A stretch of 64,000 bases of DNA from DATGMP01 sp035293565 (GTDB taxonomy: Bacteria > Pseudomonadota > Alphaproteobacteria > BOG-932 > Roseiterribacteraceae): the NCBI GenBank assembly GCA_035293565.1, contig DATGMP010000031.1, positions 12,529 to 76,528 on the forward strand. Reading direction: 5' to 3'. Below are positions 1 through 8,708 of the stretch, piece by piece. The notes beneath the pieces are model-generated. The model was not told the DNA's origin and ran no database searches. It saw nothing but the letters and a program-made list of their open reading frames with translations. The stretch's first letter is position 1; every line of letters begins with the position of its first letter. A program made the translations under genes and the position numbers.

Positions 1-2
1 GC

Positions 3-164
3 CTCTATTTCGCCGCCTACGACCCGAAGATGGGGGCCGTCGAGCACGGCCCTCGCTTCTTCAGCCAGCCGACCTGCCACCACACGCCGGAGGTCTATAG
101 CGGCATCGAAGAGGGGAGGGCTGCCCGGCTGCTGCGGGAATTCTTCGGCGAAAGGCGCGAGTAG
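3..164 (+). CDS. tadA: tRNA adenosine(34) deaminase TadA, C-terminal fragment
   Basis: The window opens inside a gene whose last 53 codons read in frame to a TAG stop. The visible part has the TadA-like tail: a YDPKMGAVEHG segment, then a PTCHH…PEVY…GI stretch and a closing LLREFF…R helix. TadA converts A34 of tRNA-Arg(ACG) to inosine. The zinc-binding HAE and PCxxC motifs would lie upstream, outside the window, so the assignment rests on the tail alone. It converges on the BAX-inhibitor-type gene across a perfect hairpin. Confidence 0.72.
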   Translation, partial: LYFAAYDPKMGAVEHGPRFFSQPTCHHTPEVYSGIEEGRAARLLREFFGERRE

Positions 165-185
165 ACAGGCGAAGCCTCAAACGAA

Positions 186-209
186 ATCGCCCGGCCGAAG
201 CCGGGCGAT
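186..209. terminator. Hairpin between convergent tadA and BI-1 genes
   Basis: A perfect 10-bp stem (ATCGCCCGGC / GCCGGGCGAT) encloses a CGAA loop, midway between two convergent genes. There is no clean T-run on the plus side; the minus side has only a short TCGTTT. It probably serves both genes as a weak bidirectional terminator. Confidence 0.55.
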
Positions 210-229
210 CCGTGCCGAATGCCTGGCGG

Positions 230-955
230 CTAGCGCCGGTCGCCCTGACCGAAGAGGCGCAGCAGCATCAGGAACAGATTGATAAAGTCCAGGTAGAGCG
301 TGACCGCGCCCATGATGGCGAGCTTACCGGTCGCCTCCGAGCCCCAGCCCTCGGAATACATCTCCTTGATCCGCTGGGTGTCATAGGCGGTGAGACCGGT
401 GAAGATCAGCACGCCCAGCACGGAGATCACGAAGCCAAGACCCGTCGAATGGACGAAGATGTTCACGATGCTGGCAAGGATGATCCCCATCAGGCCCATG
501 ATGAGGAATGAGCCCACCTTCGTGAGATCGGCCCTTGTCGTATAGCCGTAGAGGCTCATGCCGAGGAACATCGCCGCGGTGATGAAGAACACCTGCGCGA
601 TCGAGGCATGGGCGTAGACAAGGAAGATCGTCGAGAGCGATAGGCCCATCGCCATGCTGAAGCCGTAGAAGGTCAGCGTCAGCGCGCCCAGGGACATTCG
701 CTGCACGCCAAAGGACATGACCAGCACGAAGGCCAGCGGCGCCAGCATCACAAGGAAGCGCAACGGCGAGCCGAAGATCGCTTCCATGATGGTGGGCGTG
801 TTGCCGACCAGATAGGCCACGATCCCGGTCACAACGAGACCGGCGGTCATGTGATTGTACACCTGCACCATGTGCCGGCGCAGGCCCTCGCTGAACGAGA
901 CGCCCGCAGCGCGCGGCGCCGCACGGGACAGGTTGTTGTTGAAATCGAATGACAT
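230..955 (-). CDS. BAX inhibitor-1 / YccA family membrane protein
   Basis: A 241-residue polytopic inner-membrane protein with about seven hydrophobic segments and a short soluble N-terminus. The C-terminal signature YLDFINLFLMLLRLFG is typical of the YbhL/YccA branch. Two acidic residues in the last helices, D192 (in AYDTQRIK) and D223 (in YLDFINL), sit where the pH-sensing aspartate pair of bacterial BI-1 channels such as YetJ is described; that match is my inference. Members act as pH-dependent calcium leak channels or modulators of membrane proteolysis. The ATG is preceded by AGGAGG about 10 nt upstream and by a good sigma-70 promoter. It is divergent from an AdiC-like antiporter. Confidence 0.9.
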   Translation of the reverse strand: MSFDFNNNLSRAAPRAAGVSFSEGLRRHMVQVYNHMTAGLVVTGIVAYLVGNTPTIMEAIFGSPLRFLVMLAPLAFVLVMSFGVQRMSLGALTLTFYGFSMAMGLSLSTIFLVYAHASIAQVFFITAAMFLGMSLYGYTTRADLTKVGSFLIMGLMGIILASIVNIFVHSTGLGFVISVLGVLIFTGLTAYDTQRIKEMYSEGWGSEATGKLAIMGAVTLYLDFINLFLMLLRLFGQGDRR

Positions 956-998
956 GTGCGGATTGCCTCCTGTGGAACCCGAACGTGAGTCCCGCGGG

Positions 999-1028
999 AT
1001 TATATTGGGTGCGCCGTCAACGAATCAA
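999..1028 (-). promoter_or_regulatory. Sigma-70-type promoter for the BI-1 gene
   Basis: On the minus strand, TTGATT (1023–1028) and a perfect TATAAT (999–1004) are separated by 18 nt. The predicted start lies near 992, giving a leader of roughly 37 nt before the ATG at 955. It lies in the 153-bp divergent region shared with the antiporter gene. Confidence 0.6.
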
Positions 1029-1108
1029 TCACGGCGCGGCAACGGCGTTGAAACGGCAGGCTGGCTCGGTCCATAGTCTGGAGGGATTTCGACTTTTGGC
1101 CGGGATGG

Positions 1109-2428
1109 ATGTCCCTCGCGCACTCTCGGAAGCTCGGACCGTTCCTGGCGACGATGCTGGTTACCGGCAATATGGTCGGCTCCGGCCTCTTCCTGTTGCC
1201 GACGACGCTCGCGGGTCTCGGCGGCATATCCGTCCTTACCTGGCTTTTGGCGGCCATCGGCGCCCTCGTGATCGCCGCCGTTTTCGCGCGGCTCGGCGTC
1301 TTGGCGCCTTGGGCCGGCGGTCCTTACGCTTTTGCTCGTGTGACGATGGGGCGCTATTTCGGATTCCAGACCAATTACATTTACTGGATCTCCTGCTGGA
1401 TCGGAAATGTAGCGGTCGCGCTCGCGGTGACGGGCTACCTGCAGGAGCTTCTGCCGAGCCTCAAGACGCCACTCTCGACGGCCGTGATGACGAGCCTCGT
1501 CATTTGGCTCCTGGTGCTGGTCAACATCGTTGGGCCGCGCCTGGTGGGGCGGGTCGAGGCAGCCACCATCCTCATCGGGCTCGCGCCCATCGCCGTGATC
1601 ACAGCCGTGGGGTGGTTCTATTTCGACCCGAAAATCTTCATGGAGTCCTGGAACGTATCCGGCCGACCGGCCGTCGAAGCCGTTCCGGCTTCGCTCGTAC
1701 TCGTCTTCTGGGCTTTTACAGGGCTGGAGAGCGCCGCGGTCGCGGCCGCGGTCGTCGACAACCCCAAGCGCAACTTGCCCATCGCGGTACTGGCCGGCGT
1801 CATCATCGCGGCGCTCGTCTATGCGCTTTCGTGCACCGTCTTGATGGGAATCATCCCGGCGCGCGAGCTCGCGGCCTCCACGGCGCCGTTCGCGCTCGCC
1901 TCCAACCGTCTGCTGGGGCCTGGCGTCGCGACGCTGATCGCCTTCACCACGATCGCCAAGGCCTCCGGGACGGAGGGCGGCTGGACGCTCGTGACCGCCG
2001 CTACGGCCAAGGCTGCGGCGGAGGACGACGCGTTCCCGCGTTTCTTCGCGCGTACCGACCGGCGGGGCATACCGGTGCAAAGTCTACTGTTCCACGGCGT
2101 CCTGATGACGGCTGCCGCTTTCGCGACGATCTCGCCGACGATCGGCGAGCAGTTCGACAAGTTGATCGATGTCTCGGTGGTCTTTTCGATGATCTGCTAC
2201 GCCTACAGCGCCTACGCCCTCTATCGCTTGCGGCCCGAGGGCTCGCACCGCGCGCGGTTCGACCGAATCATCGCCGTGCTGGCAATCGGCTTTTCCGTCT
2301 GGGTCATCGTCGCGTCGGATCCGATGCTGCTGCTCATCTCCGCAATCATCCTTGCGACCAGCATTCCGCTCTTCCCCTTCTATAAGGGCGTTGCGGCGCC
2401 GGTCCCGGTGCTCAGCGAAGCGGAGTGA
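1109..2428 (+). CDS. APC-family amino acid antiporter, AdiC-like
   Basis: A 439-residue, 12-helix transporter. It lines up closely with the arginine/agmatine antiporter AdiC: NMVGSG at 21–26 (unwound helix 1), N100 in SCWIGN, W201 and E207 in WAFTGLES, and W292 in GGWTL. These correspond to AdiC N101, W202, E208 and W293, so the substrate-stacking and gating positions are kept. The family exchanges a basic or polar amino acid for its decarboxylated amine across the inner membrane. No decarboxylase gene lies nearby, so the substrate pair is unknown; ornithine/putrescine or arginine/agmatine are candidates. It is divergent from the BI-1 gene and ends 2 bp from the convergent ybbP-like gene. Confidence 0.85.
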   Translation: MSLAHSRKLGPFLATMLVTGNMVGSGLFLLPTTLAGLGGISVLTWLLAAIGALVIAAVFARLGVLAPWAGGPYAFARVTMGRYFGFQTNYIYWISCWIGNVAVALAVTGYLQELLPSLKTPLSTAVMTSLVIWLLVLVNIVGPRLVGRVEAATILIGLAPIAVITAVGWFYFDPKIFMESWNVSGRPAVEAVPASLVLVFWAFTGLESAAVAAAVVDNPKRNLPIAVLAGVIIAALVYALSCTVLMGIIPARELAASTAPFALASNRLLGPGVATLIAFTTIAKASGTEGGWTLVTAATAKAAAEDDAFPRFFARTDRRGIPVQSLLFHGVLMTAAAFATISPTIGEQFDKLIDVSVVFSMICYAYSAYALYRLRPEGSHRARFDRIIAVLAIGFSVWVIVASDPMLLLISAIILATSIPLFPFYKGVAAPVPVLSEAE

Positions 2429-2430
2429 CC

Positions 2431-4971
2431 TCACTCGTTCCTGAGAAGCGGCGCCGCCCGCTGGCCGAGCGCCCGCCAGACGCCGGCGAGGCCGAAGGCG
2501 AGGGTGATCGCCGCCGCGATTGCAGCAACGCCCAGCGCGGGTCCGATATCGAACTCCCAGTGCAGCGCCATCACGCGGACCACCACCGCCCAGGCGGCGA
2601 TCCCGCCCAATACGACTGCGATCAGCGCCGCCATCAAGCCCAGCACGCCATGCTCGATCAGGAACGCGCGCACGACCGTCGCGCGCGTCGCGCCCAGCAC
2701 CTTGAGCACGACTGAATCGTAGATTCGCCGCCGCTCGCCGGCCGCGACCGCGCCGGCCAGCACCAGCGTGCCGGCGATGAGCGCGATCGCGGCCGTCAAT
2801 CGCACTGCGACGCCGATCTCGCCGACCAGCTTGTCCACCGTGGCGAGGGCATCGCGTACATTGATCAGCGTGACCCCGGGATAGTCGCGATTGACCAGCT
2901 TCTCGATCGCCGCTTCTGCTTCCGGCGGCGCATAAGCGGTAGCGAGGGCAGTCTGCGGCGCACCTTCGAGCAGTCCCGGTGCGAAGATCAGCGCGAAATT
3001 GATGCCGAGACCGCCCCAATCAACCTCACGGATATTGGCGACCTTGGCCGTGAGATCGCGCCCGACGACATTGATCGTGATCGGATCGTCGACCTTGAGC
3101 CCGAGCGCTTCGGCGACCTCCGTCGAGATCGAGAGCTCCGGCGGGCCGGAATAATCGGGCGGCCACCACGCGCCCGAGATCAATTGTGAGCGGGGTGGCA
3201 TCGCCGTCGCATAGGTGATGCCGCGATCGCCGGCCAATACCCAATCATGCTTGCGGTCCACGACCGCCTTGTCGGCTGGCAGGCCGCGCGCGCCGACGAT
3301 ACGACCGCGGAGCGAGGGCACCATCTCGACCTTCTCGACTCCGGGGACCGCCATGATCTTTCGGCGGAACTGATCGGCGTCGGCCTTCTGGATGTCGACG
3401 AAGAAGAAGGCCGGCGCCTCCGCCGGCAAATCGCGCTCGACCTCGCGATGGAAATCGGCCTCGACCTGTGCGATCGCAACCAGGATCGTGAGCCCGAGCC
3501 CCAGCGACAGCAGCACGCTCACTGTCGCTGCGCCGGGGCGATTAACGTTCGCGAGCGCGAGCCTCAGCGTTGGCCGCCGCTTGATCGCATCGAGCCGCGC
3601 GATGCGGCGGCTCAGCGCCGCAACGAGCCGGGCGGCCAAGCCCAGCACGATGAACGATCCGATTGCGCCGATGATGAATCCGGTCGTGAAGACGCGCTGC
3701 CCGGCTGTTGCGAGCACGAGCGCGATCAAGACGGCGAGCGTGACCCCGGTCGCAACGATCGTGCCCACGCCCGGACGCCAGCCGGTGGGCGCGACCAGAT
3801 CGCGGAACAGCGCGCCCGCCGCGACGCCGCGCGCTCGGCCGATCGGCCACAGCGAGAAGGCCAGGGCGATCAGCAATCCATAGCCTGCCGCCATCGCCAA
3901 TCCGCGGGGATGGATGCTGATCGTGATCGGCACTGGGAAATTATCGGCAATGACTCCCTTGAGCGCCCAGGGCACGGCGGCACCGATCGCGAGCCCGATC
4001 ACAATACCGACCGTCGCGAGCGCCACGATCTGGATGAGATAGGTCCGGGCGATCAGGCGTCCTGATGCGCCAAGGCATTTCATTGTCGCGATGACCGCGA
4101 TCCGGCCGTCGAGATAGCTCTTCACCGCATTCGCGACGCCAACCCCGCCGACCAGCAGCGCCGTTAGTCCGACCAATGTCAGGAACGTGGCGAGCCGGTT
4201 GATGAATTGCCGAATCTCGGGCGCCGCCTCGGAGGCGTCGCGCACGTGCCAGCCTTCTCCGGCGAAGCGCGTGTTGAGCTCGCGGACGGATTGCTGCGCC
4301 GAGGGGCCTTCATCGAGCAGAATGCGATAGTCGTAATAAATCATGCTGCCGGGTTGGATCAGACCGCTCTGCGGCAGCGAGCCCAGCGCGATTAGGAAAC
4401 GCGGCCCGAGCGTGAAGCCGGTACCCACGCGGTCGGGCTCGCGTGCGATCACAGCGCGAATTTCGTAGGACTGGTTCCCGAGCGAAAGCCGGTCGCCGAG
4501 CTTGGCGCCAAGGCGATCGAGAAGACCAGGCTCGACCGCCACGCCCCAGACACCGTTCCGCTCTGCCAGAACGTCGAGCAACGGCCGGGCATTCGCCGGC
4601 GGCGCGAGATCGACTTTTCCGACCAACGGATAGGCAGGATCGACGGCTTTCACCTCGACCAACGTCGATCGCTGTCCGTCCGCGGTGCGCGCCATGCCGC
4701 GCAGATCGACCGACTGCGAAACCTTGCCGTAGGATTGCAGCGCCTGCAGCTGGTCGGGCGCGGCAGGGTGATAATGGATGCGCACGGCGACATCGCCGCC
4801 CAACAGCTCGCGGCCCTGCGCCGCGATCCCGTTCACGATATCGCTCGACAGCGACTGCACCGCTGCGATGGTTCCGACGCCGAGCGCCAAGCAGGCGATC
4901 AGGATGCGGAAACCACGGGTCCCCGCTCGCAGCTCGCGCCGCGCGAGCCTGAAGGGTAGGGGAAGCTTCAT
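2431..4971 (-). CDS. ybbP: ABC transporter permease, FtsX/YbbP family
   Basis: An 846-residue permease built from an N-terminal membrane anchor, a large periplasmic domain, a central block of helices and a second FtsX-like block at the C-terminus. This is the usual duplicated layout of YbbP/LolC-MacB-type permeases. Its ATG overlaps the ybbA-like stop by 4 bp (ATGA), so the two are translated together, and tesA is divergent beside them. The ybbP–ybbA–tesA arrangement matches Escherichia coli, which supports the assignment over LolCE. Substrate is not established; these systems use ATP to move or extract envelope molecules rather than import nutrients. Confidence 0.85.
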   Translation of the reverse strand: MKLPLPFRLARRELRAGTRGFRILIACLALGVGTIAAVQSLSSDIVNGIAAQGRELLGGDVAVRIHYHPAAPDQLQALQSYGKVSQSVDLRGMARTADGQRSTLVEVKAVDPAYPLVGKVDLAPPANARPLLDVLAERNGVWGVAVEPGLLDRLGAKLGDRLSLGNQSYEIRAVIAREPDRVGTGFTLGPRFLIALGSLPQSGLIQPGSMIYYDYRILLDEGPSAQQSVRELNTRFAGEGWHVRDASEAAPEIRQFINRLATFLTLVGLTALLVGGVGVANAVKSYLDGRIAVIATMKCLGASGRLIARTYLIQIVALATVGIVIGLAIGAAVPWALKGVIADNFPVPITISIHPRGLAMAAGYGLLIALAFSLWPIGRARGVAAGALFRDLVAPTGWRPGVGTIVATGVTLAVLIALVLATAGQRVFTTGFIIGAIGSFIVLGLAARLVAALSRRIARLDAIKRRPTLRLALANVNRPGAATVSVLLSLGLGLTILVAIAQVEADFHREVERDLPAEAPAFFFVDIQKADADQFRRKIMAVPGVEKVEMVPSLRGRIVGARGLPADKAVVDRKHDWVLAGDRGITYATAMPPRSQLISGAWWPPDYSGPPELSISTEVAEALGLKVDDPITINVVGRDLTAKVANIREVDWGGLGINFALIFAPGLLEGAPQTALATAYAPPEAEAAIEKLVNRDYPGVTLINVRDALATVDKLVGEIGVAVRLTAAIALIAGTLVLAGAVAAGERRRIYDSVVLKVLGATRATVVRAFLIEHGVLGLMAALIAVVLGGIAAWAVVVRVMALHWEFDIGPALGVAAIAAAITLAFGLAGVWRALGQRAAPLLRNE

Positions 4972-5669
4972 CGGACCACGACGACCGTGCGGTCTGCGCG
5001 GTTCGAGCGGTCCTCGATCAGGCGGCCATCGCCGAGCTTCAGTATTCGGTCGCAGCGCTCGGCGAGAGCCGGATCATGCGTGATCAGGATCAGCGTGCTG
5101 CCTTGGCTCTGTGCCAAATCGAAAAGCAGCTCGATGACGCGCTCGCCGGTGGCGCCGTCGAGATTGCCGGTGGGCTCGTCGGCCAGCACAAGGCGCGGCC
5201 GCGCGATCAGCGCCCGCGCGAGCGCGACACGCTGTTGCTCGCCGCCCGAAAGCTGACCCGGGTAATGCTCCAGCCGATGGTGGAGGCCCACCGCGGCAAG
5301 ACCCTCCGCCGCGCGCTCGAATGCGTCTGCCGCGCCGGCGAACTCGGCAGGCAGCGCGACATTTTCGAGAGCGGTCATCGTGGGTACCAGGTGGAAGTTC
5401 TGAAAGACGATCCCCACATTGTCCCTGCGGAAGCGAGCGAGCCCGTCCTCGTCGAGTACCGCCAACTCCTGGCCGGCGACGGCGATCCGCCCGCGCGTGG
5501 CGCGCTCCAGGCCGCCGATCAGCATCATCAGGCTCGATTTGCCCGATCCGGAGGGGCCGACCAGACCGACACGCTCGCCAGCCTGGATTTCCACGCTGAT
5601 TCCCTTGAGGATGTGGACCAGTCCCGCGGTGCTCCTGAGATCCAGATACACGTCCTCGAGTTGTAGCAT
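4968..5669 (-). CDS. ybbA: ABC transporter ATP-binding protein, YbbA family
   Basis: A 233-residue ATPase partnering the downstream permease. It shows Walker A GPSGSGKS at 38–45, signature LSGGEQQR from 140, Walker B VLADEPTGNLDG from 161, and switch His198 in LITHD. I chose the ATG at 5669 (MLQLEDVY…) because the open frame upstream runs antisense through tesA and has no family resemblance. Only 31 bp separate this start from the divergent tesA start, so the two promoters must overlap each other or the genes. Confidence 0.88.
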   Translation of the reverse strand: MLQLEDVYLDLRSTAGLVHILKGISVEIQAGERVGLVGPSGSGKSSLMMLIGGLERATRGRIAVAGQELAVLDEDGLARFRRDNVGIVFQNFHLVPTMTALENVALPAEFAGAADAFERAAEGLAAVGLHHRLEHYPGQLSGGEQQRVALARALIARPRLVLADEPTGNLDGATGERVIELLFDLAQSQGSTLILITHDPALAERCDRILKLGDGRLIEDRSNRADRTVVVVR

Positions 5670-5700
5670 GGGCGCGCCGGGCTTATCGGACGAGGAAGAG

Positions 5701-6429
5701 ATGTCAGGCAAGAAAAGCTCCGCGGAGAACGGGCCGGGCGAACTTATTGCAACGCGAGATGAGATCGGGCTCCTGCGGCTTGGCTGCAAGGCCCCCCATC
5801 GCGGGCGTCTACCGGCGCTCGGTGGGGCGTTTCTGGCTGCCGCAATTCTGTTTGCTCTCCCGGCCGCGGCGGCGACCAAGATATTGGCCCTTGGCGACAG
5901 CCTCTTTGCCGGGTTCGGCCTTGCCCCCGCGGACGGCTTTACAGCCCAGCTTCAGCGGGCGCTCCAGGCCGACCATTACGATGTGCAAGTCATCAATGGC
6001 AGCGTTTCCGGCGACACCTCGGCAGACGGCGTGTCACGGCTCGGCTGGTCCTTGGCCGACAAGCCCGACTTAGTCCTGCTCGAGTTGGGCGGAAACGACG
6101 TATTGCGCGGCCTCGATCCCGAGCGCACGCGCGCCAATCTCGACACGCTGCTGTCACGGCTCCAAGCCGGCCATTACAAGACCATCCTGGTCGGTATGCT
6201 GGCGCCCCGCAATCTCGGGCCGGATTATGCCGCCAAGTTCGATCCGATTTATCCTGATCTCGCCAAGAAGTACGGCGTGCCCCTTTATCCCTTCGTGCTG
6301 GACGGCGTGGCTCTCGACCCTAAGCTTACCCAGCCCGACGGCATTCATCCCAACCCGCAGGGCGTGGCGATCATCGTTGCCAGGATGCTGCCGGTGATCG
6401 AAAAAGCTCTGCCGCCCCGGAGCGGCTGA
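5701..6429 (+). CDS. tesA: Arylesterase / acyl-CoA thioesterase I (GDSL, SGNH hydrolase)
   Basis: A 242-residue exported esterase. A hydrophobic signal segment (about 41–57, ending PAAAA) precedes the GDS motif with nucleophile Ser67. Asn132 lies in GGNDVLRG, and the catalytic pair Asp213/His216 lies in DGIHPN, so all SGNH blocks are present. TesA-type enzymes hydrolyse acyl-CoA, lysophospholipid and aryl esters in the periplasm. The start at 5701 follows GAGGAAGAG; the signal peptide has an unusually long charged N-terminal region (about 40 residues), so a later non-ATG start is possible though I see no good one. It is divergent from ybbA. Confidence 0.88.
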   Translation: MSGKKSSAENGPGELIATRDEIGLLRLGCKAPHRGRLPALGGAFLAAAILFALPAAAATKILALGDSLFAGFGLAPADGFTAQLQRALQADHYDVQVINGSVSGDTSADGVSRLGWSLADKPDLVLLELGGNDVLRGLDPERTRANLDTLLSRLQAGHYKTILVGMLAPRNLGPDYAAKFDPIYPDLAKKYGVPLYPFVLDGVALDPKLTQPDGIHPNPQGVAIIVARMLPVIEKALPPRSG

Positions 6430-6455
6430 ATCTCCCCAACGCGCGTTTTCAAACC

Positions 6456-6995
6456 ATGCGCCTTTTCGTCGGCATCGGAATTCCTCCCGAGATTCGGACG
6501 CGGCTCAAATTGATTACGGGTGGTGTGCCCGGCGCGCGCTGGACCGAGCCCGATTCCTATCATCTGACGCTCCGCTTCATCGGCGAAGCCGACCGGCCGA
6601 CCGGGGAGCGGATCGACGTCATGCTGTCTGAATTGTCGGCGCCGGCTTTCGATCTCGAACTTCAAGGGGTGGGCCAGTTTGGCTCCGGCCGAAATTCCCG
6701 CGCGCTCTGGGTCGGAGTGGCCTCTTCGCCTGCGCTCGCCCATCTCGCCCGCAAGGTCGATCGCGCGGTCGTGGCCGCCGATCTGCCGCCCGACGACCGC
6801 AACTTTACGCCCCACGTCACGATCGCGCGGCTCAGGGACTCTCCGATCGACCGCATCATGCGCTTTCTGTCGGAGAACTCGCTGTTCCGTGCGCCTGCCT
6901 TTACCGTCGATCGGTTCACGCTGTTCGAAAGCCGCACGGGCAAGGAGCGCGCAGTCTATGTGCCGCTCGCGGATTATCCGTTGGCGCTCGGTTAG
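6456..6995 (+). CDS. thpR: RNA 2',3'-cyclic phosphodiesterase (2H family)
   Basis: A 179-residue 2H phosphoesterase with both HxTx motifs, HLTL at 36–39 and HVTI at 120–123. Family length and the starting MRLFVGI strand are typical of ThpR/LigT, which opens 2',3'-cyclic phosphates on RNA ends. It follows tesA by 26 bp in the same direction and may share its transcript. Confidence 0.88.
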   Translation: MRLFVGIGIPPEIRTRLKLITGGVPGARWTEPDSYHLTLRFIGEADRPTGERIDVMLSELSAPAFDLELQGVGQFGSGRNSRALWVGVASSPALAHLARKVDRAVVAADLPPDDRNFTPHVTIARLRDSPIDRIMRFLSENSLFRAPAFTVDRFTLFESRTGKERAVYVPLADYPLALG

Positions 6996-7141
6996 CTCAG
7001 CTGATTCTTCTCATTCTTTACGCTTACGAACTGGAACTGCAGCCTCACGCTGTCGTTCTTCTAGAAGCTACCTGGCTAGAATAAGACCCATGTGATCATT
7101 GGGCCGGACTTGGCGTGTGATGAGGCGACATGGAGATGACC

Positions 7142-7483
7142 ATGATACCTCATGCGACGCAGGGACCGCTGTGGGCCAGGGCTCTTGGAGCGCACATGGC
7201 GAGTGCGACTCTTCCGCCCTCGATTATCAAACGCGCACGATCGCGTCATCGCTGGACCGAACACGGCATTGAAGCAATCGAACCGCCGCTGAAGGCGCGT
7301 CGGATATGGCCGTTGGCTATCCTGGCAGCAACGCTCGCCCTGTCGCTGACGCCGCTGCAGCGCGGGATCCTGAATGCCCAACGTGTGGCTGCGGAGAACG
7401 GCGTGGTCGGTCCCGACTTGTTGCTCTCCAGCGTTTCAGGCGTGGCAAAGGCAACGGGCCCCGAGATTGCCGCGAAGCGATAG
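7142..7483 (+). CDS. Hypothetical small membrane protein
   Basis: A 113-residue reading frame I do not recognise. Residues around 58–75 (RIWPLAILAATLALSL) form one likely membrane helix; the N-terminal part is basic and the tail short and polar. I prefer the ATG at 7142 because GGAG sits 6 nt upstream; another ATG is at 7130. Third codon positions are mostly G/C as in its neighbours, which favours a real gene. The 134 bp before it are noticeably AT-richer than the surroundings. It converges on ubiH with no visible terminator. Confidence 0.5.
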   Translation: MIPHATQGPLWARALGAHMASATLPPSIIKRARSRHRWTEHGIEAIEPPLKARRIWPLAILAATLALSLTPLQRGILNAQRVAAENGVVGPDLLLSSVSGVAKATGPEIAAKR

Positions 7484-7512
7484 AAGATCGACCGCGAGTT
7501 CGTGGCGGGTTC

Positions 7513-8706
7513 TTACCGCGCCGCTCCCATGGCATGCCGCATGAAGAAGCGGCGGAGCGGCGCGATGCGGTTGACGGTGCCGAGGCCGACGCGGCGGGCG
7601 ATACGGATCGGCGGAATGGAATTTGAGAAGAGCCGGTCGAGAACGTCGGTCGCAGCGCTGTAAGCTAGATTGTCCGCGCGGCGGCCGCGCTCGTAGCGGG
7701 TGAGCAGGGCGGGTGTTCCGAGATCGAGACCTTTGCGCCTTTGCGCGATCAGAAGGTCCGTCAAGAGGCCGATATCGCGCATTCCGAGATTGAGTCCCTG
7801 GCCCGCGATAGGATGGATCACATGGACGGCATCGGCGATCAGCGCGACGCGCGACGCGATGTATCGCTTCGCGTGGCGAAGCTGCGTCGGATAGAGGAAG
7901 CGCGGTCCCAAATCCCGGACTTGCCCCAGCCAGTCGCCGGCACGGCGTTGCAGCTCGGCGTCGAAGGCCGCGTTGTCGAGCTTCAGATAAAGCGGCGCGG
8001 ATTCGCTTCGGTCGGTCCAGACGATCGAGCTGCGGCGCGTGCCGTCCGGCGCGTCCGTCATCGGCAGGATCGCGAACGGCCCAGCCGGCAGGAAATTCTC
8101 GACAGCGATGTTTTGGTGCGACAGCTCGTGCCCCATCACCGTCACGATCGCGCTCTGGTGATATTCCCAGCCGACCGTGCCGATTCCGGCTGCCTTCCGG
8201 ACAAAGGAGTCGCGCCCGTCGGCGCCGATGACGAGATCGGCCGCGATCTTGCGCCCGTCGGCCAGTGTTAGGTGCGCGAGCAGGCCGGACGTATCGATCT
8301 CGGCCACCGCGGCGGGCGCGATGTGCGCGATCGTGTCGAGCGCTGCGACGCGTGCGTGAAGCGCGCGGCGGATCGCGCGATTCTCGATGATCCAGCCGAA
8401 GGGCGAGTCGCCCACCTCGCGCGAGTCGAAATGCAGAAACAGCGGCGATCGCCCGTCTGCCACACGAATATCGTCGATTGGGCAGGCGCTCGACGCCAGC
8501 GCCTCCCACAGCCCGCCTTTCTCCATGATGCGCCGGGAGCCGAAGGTGATGGCGGTGGTCCGTCCGTCATATGCCGGCTGCTCGAGCGCGGAGGGCGCGT
8601 TGCGCTCAATCAGCGCGACGCGAAGGCCTGCGGTTCCGAGAATCGCCGCCATCGTCGTGCCGGAGAGGCCGCCACCCACGATCGCGACATCGAAGGGATT
8701 CGTCAC
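7513..8706 (-). CDS. ubiH: UbiH/UbiF-family FAD-dependent hydroxylase (ubiquinone biosynthesis)
   Basis: A 397-residue flavoprotein monooxygenase. The FAD dinucleotide motif GGGLSG is at 11–16, GADGRDSFVR at 161–170, and ADAVHVIHPIAGQGLNLG from 291, the last characteristic of the UbiH/COQ6 group. These enzymes hydroxylate the ubiquinone ring precursor. It begins with GTG two bases after the purD stop, so the pair form an operon. Which ring position it modifies cannot be told from sequence; other family members (UbiF, UbiI, UbiL, UbiM) look similar. Confidence 0.82.
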   Translation of the reverse strand: MTNPFDVAIVGGGLSGTTMAAILGTAGLRVALIERNAPSALEQPAYDGRTTAITFGSRRIMEKGGLWEALASSACPIDDIRVADGRSPLFLHFDSREVGDSPFGWIIENRAIRRALHARVAALDTIAHIAPAAVAEIDTSGLLAHLTLADGRKIAADLVIGADGRDSFVRKAAGIGTVGWEYHQSAIVTVMGHELSHQNIAVENFLPAGPFAILPMTDAPDGTRRSSIVWTDRSESAPLYLKLDNAAFDAELQRRAGDWLGQVRDLGPRFLYPTQLRHAKRYIASRVALIADAVHVIHPIAGQGLNLGMRDIGLLTDLLIAQRRKGLDLGTPALLTRYERGRRADNLAYSAATDVLDRLFSNSIPPIRIARRVGLGTVNRIAPLRRFFMRHAMGAAR

Positions 8707-8708
8707 GG

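Noticed and set aside
956..1000. A ybhL-type leader RNA before the BI-1 gene
   Set aside because: Such a motif is known before this gene family in Rhizobiales, but the predicted leader here is only about 37 nt and I could not fold a convincing structure.
949..2385. 478-codon open frame overlapping the antiporter gene in another frame
   Set aside because: Arg/Ala/Gly-rich shadow typical of high-GC DNA; the overlapping frame gives a clear AdiC-like protein.
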